Source of the DNA: JBBQWZ01 sp043788745
Lineage (GTDB): Bacteria; Acidobacteriota; Terriglobia; Bryobacterales; Bryobacteraceae
Assembly (NCBI GenBank): GCA_043788745.1
Contig: JAYVTO010000123.1
Span: 3,689 to 67,688 of the forward strand
Direction of reading: 5' to 3'
DNA: 64,000 nucleotides
The position numbers and the translations under genes are program-made. The notes beneath the pieces are model-generated. The model saw nothing but the letters and a program-made list of their open reading frames with translations. It was not told the DNA's origin and made no database searches. Positions 61,135-64,000 of the stretch are shown here, in pieces (position 1 is the stretch's first letter; each line of letters opens with the position of its first letter).

Positions 61135-61458
61135 GGGGCGTCAGCCAATCCATCCGGCTCGCGACTGAGCCGTTGCCCCAGGGCTGCTGCCGTTCACGGC
61201 GATCCAGCGGCCATCCGGCGGCGTGATCGCCGGGCTGGCCGGCGCGACGCCCTCGAGTGCAACGAAAAGGTCCGCTCACTTTGTGCGCGGTCCTTGGGCT
61301 AGGCACTACTGACAGGTTTCTTTTGCGTTGTCGATACTCGGGAATACTTCGATCCACGCAGTAAGTGCCGCACCTGCAGCTGGCATCCCCGGTTTGACGC
61401 CTGCGGTTGGATCGGGTTCCGTCCTTACGAGACGTGGATGAGACTGACTCCGGCATGG
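61135..61458. other. Gap of 324 bases between lpxI and lpxA
   Basis: No intact gene is seen. On the minus strand an open stretch of 44 codons (61141-61275) reads like coding sequence (ITPPDGRWIAVNGSS near its centre) but has no start and is preceded by a stop. It may be the remnant of a lost gene. A long gap inside a lipid A operon is unusual. No clear terminator or promoter was found. Confidence 0.4.
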
Positions 61459-62235
61459 CTATTTCACGAAACCGCGCGCGGAGGCGGCGATGAAAGCGAG
61501 CAACTCTTCGCGTTCCGCCGCCGGCTCGATCTCGGCGAGGATGCGATCGATCGCTTGCGAGGTGTTGAGGCCCGACCGCGTGAGAATGCGGAAAAACTTG
61601 TGGAGCCCGTCGATGGATTCTTTGCTGAATCCGCGACGCTCTAAGCCGACGGCGTTCGCTCCGAAAACCTTCACCTCGCGGACGCCAACGGTCGTGGAGA
61701 ATGGCAACACATCCTGCGTGATCACGCTATAGCCTCCGATGAAGGCGTGCCGGCCAACGCGGCAGAATTGATGAACGCCGCTGAACGCGCCGATCACGGC
61801 CCAATCCTCAATCACCACGTGGCCCGCGAACGTGACGGCGTTGTCGAGCGTGCAGTTGCTGCCGATCAGGACGTCGTGGGCGACGTGAACATAGGCCATC
61901 AGTAGATTGTCGTCGCCTATTTTCGTGAGTAGGCCGCCGCCTTCCGTGCCGCGATGAATCGTGACGAATTCGCGGATGTTGTTGCGGTCGCCGATGCGCG
62001 TCCACGCCCGCTCGCCTTTGTATTTCTTGTCTTGGGAGGCGACGCCAACGCTTGCGTACGGATAGAAGACGTTGTCTTCGCCGATCGCGGTTGGCCCTTC
62101 GAGGTAGACGTGTGCCTTGAGTACCGTGCGCGCGCAGATCTCAACATCGGCTCCGATGATGCAGTACGGACCAATTTCGGCTGTGTCCGCGATCTTCGCG
62201 GCGGGGTCGACAAGCGCGGTGGGGTGGATGGACAT
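61459..62235 (-). CDS. lpxA: Acyl-ACP--UDP-N-acetylglucosamine O-acyltransferase LpxA
   Basis: The 258-residue protein catalyses the first step of lipid A synthesis. Left-handed beta-helix hexapeptide repeats start at IHPTALVDPAAKIADTAEIG. The catalytic His is in YVHVAHDVLIG near residue 123, and the following CTLDNAVTFAGHVVIEDWA matches the active-site loop. GVHQFCRVGRHAFIGGYS and a C-terminal helical domain complete it. Its start codon overlaps the fabZ stop. fabZ-lpxA is a standard order. Confidence 0.95.
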   Translation of the reverse strand: MSIHPTALVDPAAKIADTAEIGPYCIIGADVEICARTVLKAHVYLEGPTAIGEDNVFYPYASVGVASQDKKYKGERAWTRIGDRNNIREFVTIHRGTEGGGLLTKIGDDNLLMAYVHVAHDVLIGSNCTLDNAVTFAGHVVIEDWAVIGAFSGVHQFCRVGRHAFIGGYSVITQDVLPFSTTVGVREVKVFGANAVGLERRGFSKESIDGLHKFFRILTRSGLNTSQAIDRILAEIEPAAEREELLAFIAASARGFVK

Positions 62236-62672
62236 CAGACGCGGTCAGCGAGTTTGCAGAGCACCTCAGCTTCGGCGACGACAAGGCCGTCGACGGTGGC
62301 CGTCCCGTACATCTTCGCCACGGACGCTTTGCGCTTGCTGACTTTCATTTCGATGCGGAGCTGGTCGCCGGGGCGAACTGGTCGCCGGAACTTCGCCTGC
62401 TCGACGGAGGCGAGCAGGACAAGTTTGTTCTCGCGATCTTCCATGCTGCTGAGAACAAGGACGCCAGCAACCTGCGCCATGGCCTCCACGATCAGGACTC
62501 CGGGCATCACCGGGAAGTCGGGAAAGTGGCCGACGAAGAACGGCTCGTTCGCAGTGACGTTCTTGATTCCGACGATGCGCTCCGCTTCCATCTCTACAAT
62601 TCGGTCGACGAGCAGGAAGGGGTAGCGATGCGGCAAAATCTTTCGAATCGCGTCGATATCCAAAATAGCCAT
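62235..62672 (-). CDS. fabZ: (3R)-hydroxyacyl-ACP dehydratase FabZ
   Basis: The 145-residue protein dehydrates 3-hydroxyacyl-ACP. The hot-dog fold motifs are LPHRYPFLLVDRIVE near residue 14, and the catalytic His and Glu are in FVGHFPDFPVMPGVLIVEAM near 47-62. It competes with LpxA for hydroxyacyl-ACP, and the two genes overlap by one base. The ATG has no Shine-Dalgarno. A TATAAT lies 11 bases upstream, exactly as at argC. Confidence 0.95.
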   Translation of the reverse strand: MAILDIDAIRKILPHRYPFLLVDRIVEMEAERIVGIKNVTANEPFFVGHFPDFPVMPGVLIVEAMAQVAGVLVLSSMEDRENKLVLLASVEQAKFRRPVRPGDQLRIEMKVSKRKASVAKMYGTATVDGLVVAEAEVLCKLADRV

Positions 62673-62680
62673 GTAAGCTC

Positions 62681-62691
62681 GCTATTATAGC
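62681..62691. promoter_or_regulatory. Palindromic -10 element GCTATTATAGC between fabZ and the M20 gene
   Basis: The 24-base gap between the divergent start codons contains this near-perfect palindrome. It reads TATAAT on the minus strand (62689-62684, 11 bases before fabZ ATG) and TATTAT on the plus strand (62683-62688, 8 bases before the M20 ATG). Neither gene has a ribosome binding site. A shared bidirectional promoter giving two leaderless mRNAs is inferred. Confidence 0.5.
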
Positions 62692-62696
62692 AACCG

Positions 62697-63851
62697 ATGG
62701 ATCCTTTCCTCTCTTACACGCGCGCGAAACAGCCGGAAATCATTGCGCTGATCAAGATTTTGGTGGAGTGCGAGTCGCCGAGCGACCACGCGCCGAGCGT
62801 CAATCGCTTCGTCGAGCTGTTTGTCGACAGCCTCCGCGGCATCGCCCAATGCAGGACGTTTCCCGGCGGAAAGTTCGGAAAGAACTTGCGGTGCGAGTTC
62901 ACGCTGGCAGGATCAGCGTCGGCGAAGAAGAAGGCCGATGGCATCGTGCTGGGGCTGGGGCACTCCGATACGGTTTGGCCACTTGGCACGTTGGCATCGA
63001 TGCCGTTCCTTGAGGAAAAAGGCCGCCTGTGGGGTCCCGGTGTATTGGACATGAAGGCTGGCCTCGTGTTCTTCGTGTACGCGGTGAAGGCGCTGCGTGA
63101 GTTGGATATTCCGGTGGCGCGTAAGGTTGTTCTGCAGGTGAACTCCGACGAAGAAGTCGGCAGCGACGTTTCGCGGGCGCTCACTGAGGAGGCCGCGAAG
63201 CAGAGCGCGGCCGTGCTGGTGCTGGAGCCGGGCACTGGGATGACGGGCAAGTTGAAGACGGCGCGCAAGGGAGTCGGCGATTACATGGTCCGGGTGCGCG
63301 GTAAGGCGTCGCATGCGGGCGTTGACTTCTCAAATGGCGCTAGCGCGATCGTCGAGATCAGCCGGCAGATCCAGAAGATCGCCGCGTTCACCGATCTTGT
63401 CAAGGGGATCACCGTGAATCCCGGTGTGGTTCAGGGCGGTACCCGGAGTAACGTTGTTGCCGCTGAGGCAAGCGCCCACGTCGACTTTCGCGTGCCGCGC
63501 AGGAAGGATGCAGCGTGGATCGAGCGGCAGTTCGGGAAACTGAAGGCGTTCGACGAGCGCTGCGAAGTGACTATCGAAGGCGGCCTGAACCGACCTCCGA
63601 TGGAGCGCTCGGCTGGCGCGCGCCGATTGTACGTCATCGCAGAAAAATTGGCCGCCGAGGTCGGCGTCGATCTTGAGGAATCGATGACCGGGGGCGGATC
63701 CGACGGCAATTTCACAGCCGCGCTCGGCGTACCCACGCTCGATGGGCTGGGTGCGGTCGGCGAAGGTGCTCACGCAGTCAACGAGAGTTTACTGGTGAAT
63801 CGGATCGCGGATCGGACGGCGCTGTTGGCGAAGCTGATCGCGGCGATCTAA
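62697..63851 (+). CDS. M20-family metallopeptidase (glutamate carboxypeptidase-like)
   Basis: The 384-residue protein resembles carboxypeptidase G2. Metal-site motifs are LGLGHSDTVWPLGT near residue 83, WGPGVLDMKAGLVFF near 112, NSDEEVGSD near 149 (catalytic Glu) and GGGSDGNFTAALGVPTLDG near 325. The lid domain lies about 185-295. There is no signal peptide. Substrates may be C-terminal Glu or dipeptides. The ATG has no Shine-Dalgarno and lies 8 bases after the shared -10 palindrome with fabZ. Confidence 0.88.
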   Translation: MDPFLSYTRAKQPEIIALIKILVECESPSDHAPSVNRFVELFVDSLRGIAQCRTFPGGKFGKNLRCEFTLAGSASAKKKADGIVLGLGHSDTVWPLGTLASMPFLEEKGRLWGPGVLDMKAGLVFFVYAVKALRELDIPVARKVVLQVNSDEEVGSDVSRALTEEAAKQSAAVLVLEPGTGMTGKLKTARKGVGDYMVRVRGKASHAGVDFSNGASAIVEISRQIQKIAAFTDLVKGITVNPGVVQGGTRSNVVAAEASAHVDFRVPRRKDAAWIERQFGKLKAFDERCEVTIEGGLNRPPMERSAGARRLYVIAEKLAAEVGVDLEESMTGGGSDGNFTAALGVPTLDGLGAVGEGAHAVNESLLVNRIADRTALLAKLIAAI

Positions 63852-64000
63852 ACCACGTTTCCTCGGAACTTCCTGCTTTCGGACAGCATCTTAATCGAAG
63901 GAAGCATTTTCTAATCCGAGAATGAGCCTGAAGGGGGAAGAGTCAGGTTGGGACGCTGCTGGGGTCCTTTCTGTGTTTTTTGGTTTCGTTTTTTGAAAGA
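63852..64000. other. Window end, no gene seen
   Basis: The last 149 bases contain no recognised gene. The final 30 bases are T-rich. A T-rich stretch after the M20 gene could be part of a terminator, but no good stem was found before it. Confidence 0.3.

Noticed and set aside
1..64000. Search for CRISPR arrays, insertion sequences and phage genes
   Set aside because: No regularly spaced repeats, transposase motifs or phage structural genes were seen by eye.

Overview
The window is GC-rich (about 60 percent by eye), gene-dense chromosomal DNA, most likely from an Acidobacteriota bacterium of the Solibacter/Bryobacter group. This is inferred from gene content: an orphan duplicated MacB-like permease (ADOP type), paired DUF1501 and DUF1549/DUF1553 proteins, many secreted beta-propeller, metallo-beta-lactamase-fold and amidohydrolase proteins, and a FabZ-LpxA-LpxI lipid A block showing a Gram-negative envelope. 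No tRNA, rRNA, CRISPR array or intact insertion sequence was seen.

Layout. 1-460: tail of a probable antitoxin and a VapC-type PIN toxin. 569-8856 (+): a reductive pyrimidine (uracil/thymine) or hydantoin degradation operon: NCS1 permease, PreT, PreA, dihydropyrimidinase, M20 amidohydrolase (ureidopropionase type) and methylmalonate-semialdehyde dehydrogenase. PreA carries an in-frame amber codon 30 codons before what looks like its true end. 8932-9660 (-): secreted DUF1223 protein. 9892-17316 (+): a five-gene cluster of secreted proteins (DUF1501, DUF2283, Ig-like/DUF1549/DUF1553 with CxxCH, WD40, pre-peptidase-domain protein), the best candidate here for an uncharacterised system. 17445-24212 (-): membrane spermidine-synthase-like protein, RecN and ADOP permease. 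24241-24659: a broken PIN gene.

24711-33879: phosphoesterase, esterase, hybrid histidine kinase, MutS2, NUDIX, SMP-30-like protein, DUF1684 protein and VOC protein. 33890-43164: secreted PQQ-propeller protein, two metallo-beta-lactamase-fold proteins, flavin monooxygenase, D-aminoacylase-type amidohydrolase, a Gly/Tyr-rich secreted protein and a decayed EF-hand/PQQ gene. 43330-47026: tandem paralogous MFS transporters, a TPR-like protein ending in CxxCH and a small membrane protein. 47142-50605 (-): enolase-superfamily enzyme, polysaccharide deacetylase, acyl carrier protein and FabF-type synthase. 50788-54248 (-): molybdopterin-binding-like protein and the arginine genes argC-argB-argA (GNAT type). 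54334-63851: TonB-like protein, Gfo/Idh oxidoreductase, a very large propeller hybrid histidine kinase on the opposite strand, then lpxI, lpxA, fabZ and an M20 peptidase.

Several genes without a ribosome binding site have a -10-like TANNNT hexamer 6 to 11 bases before the start codon, suggesting leaderless transcripts. The clearest case is a palindromic -10 shared by the divergent fabZ and M20 genes.
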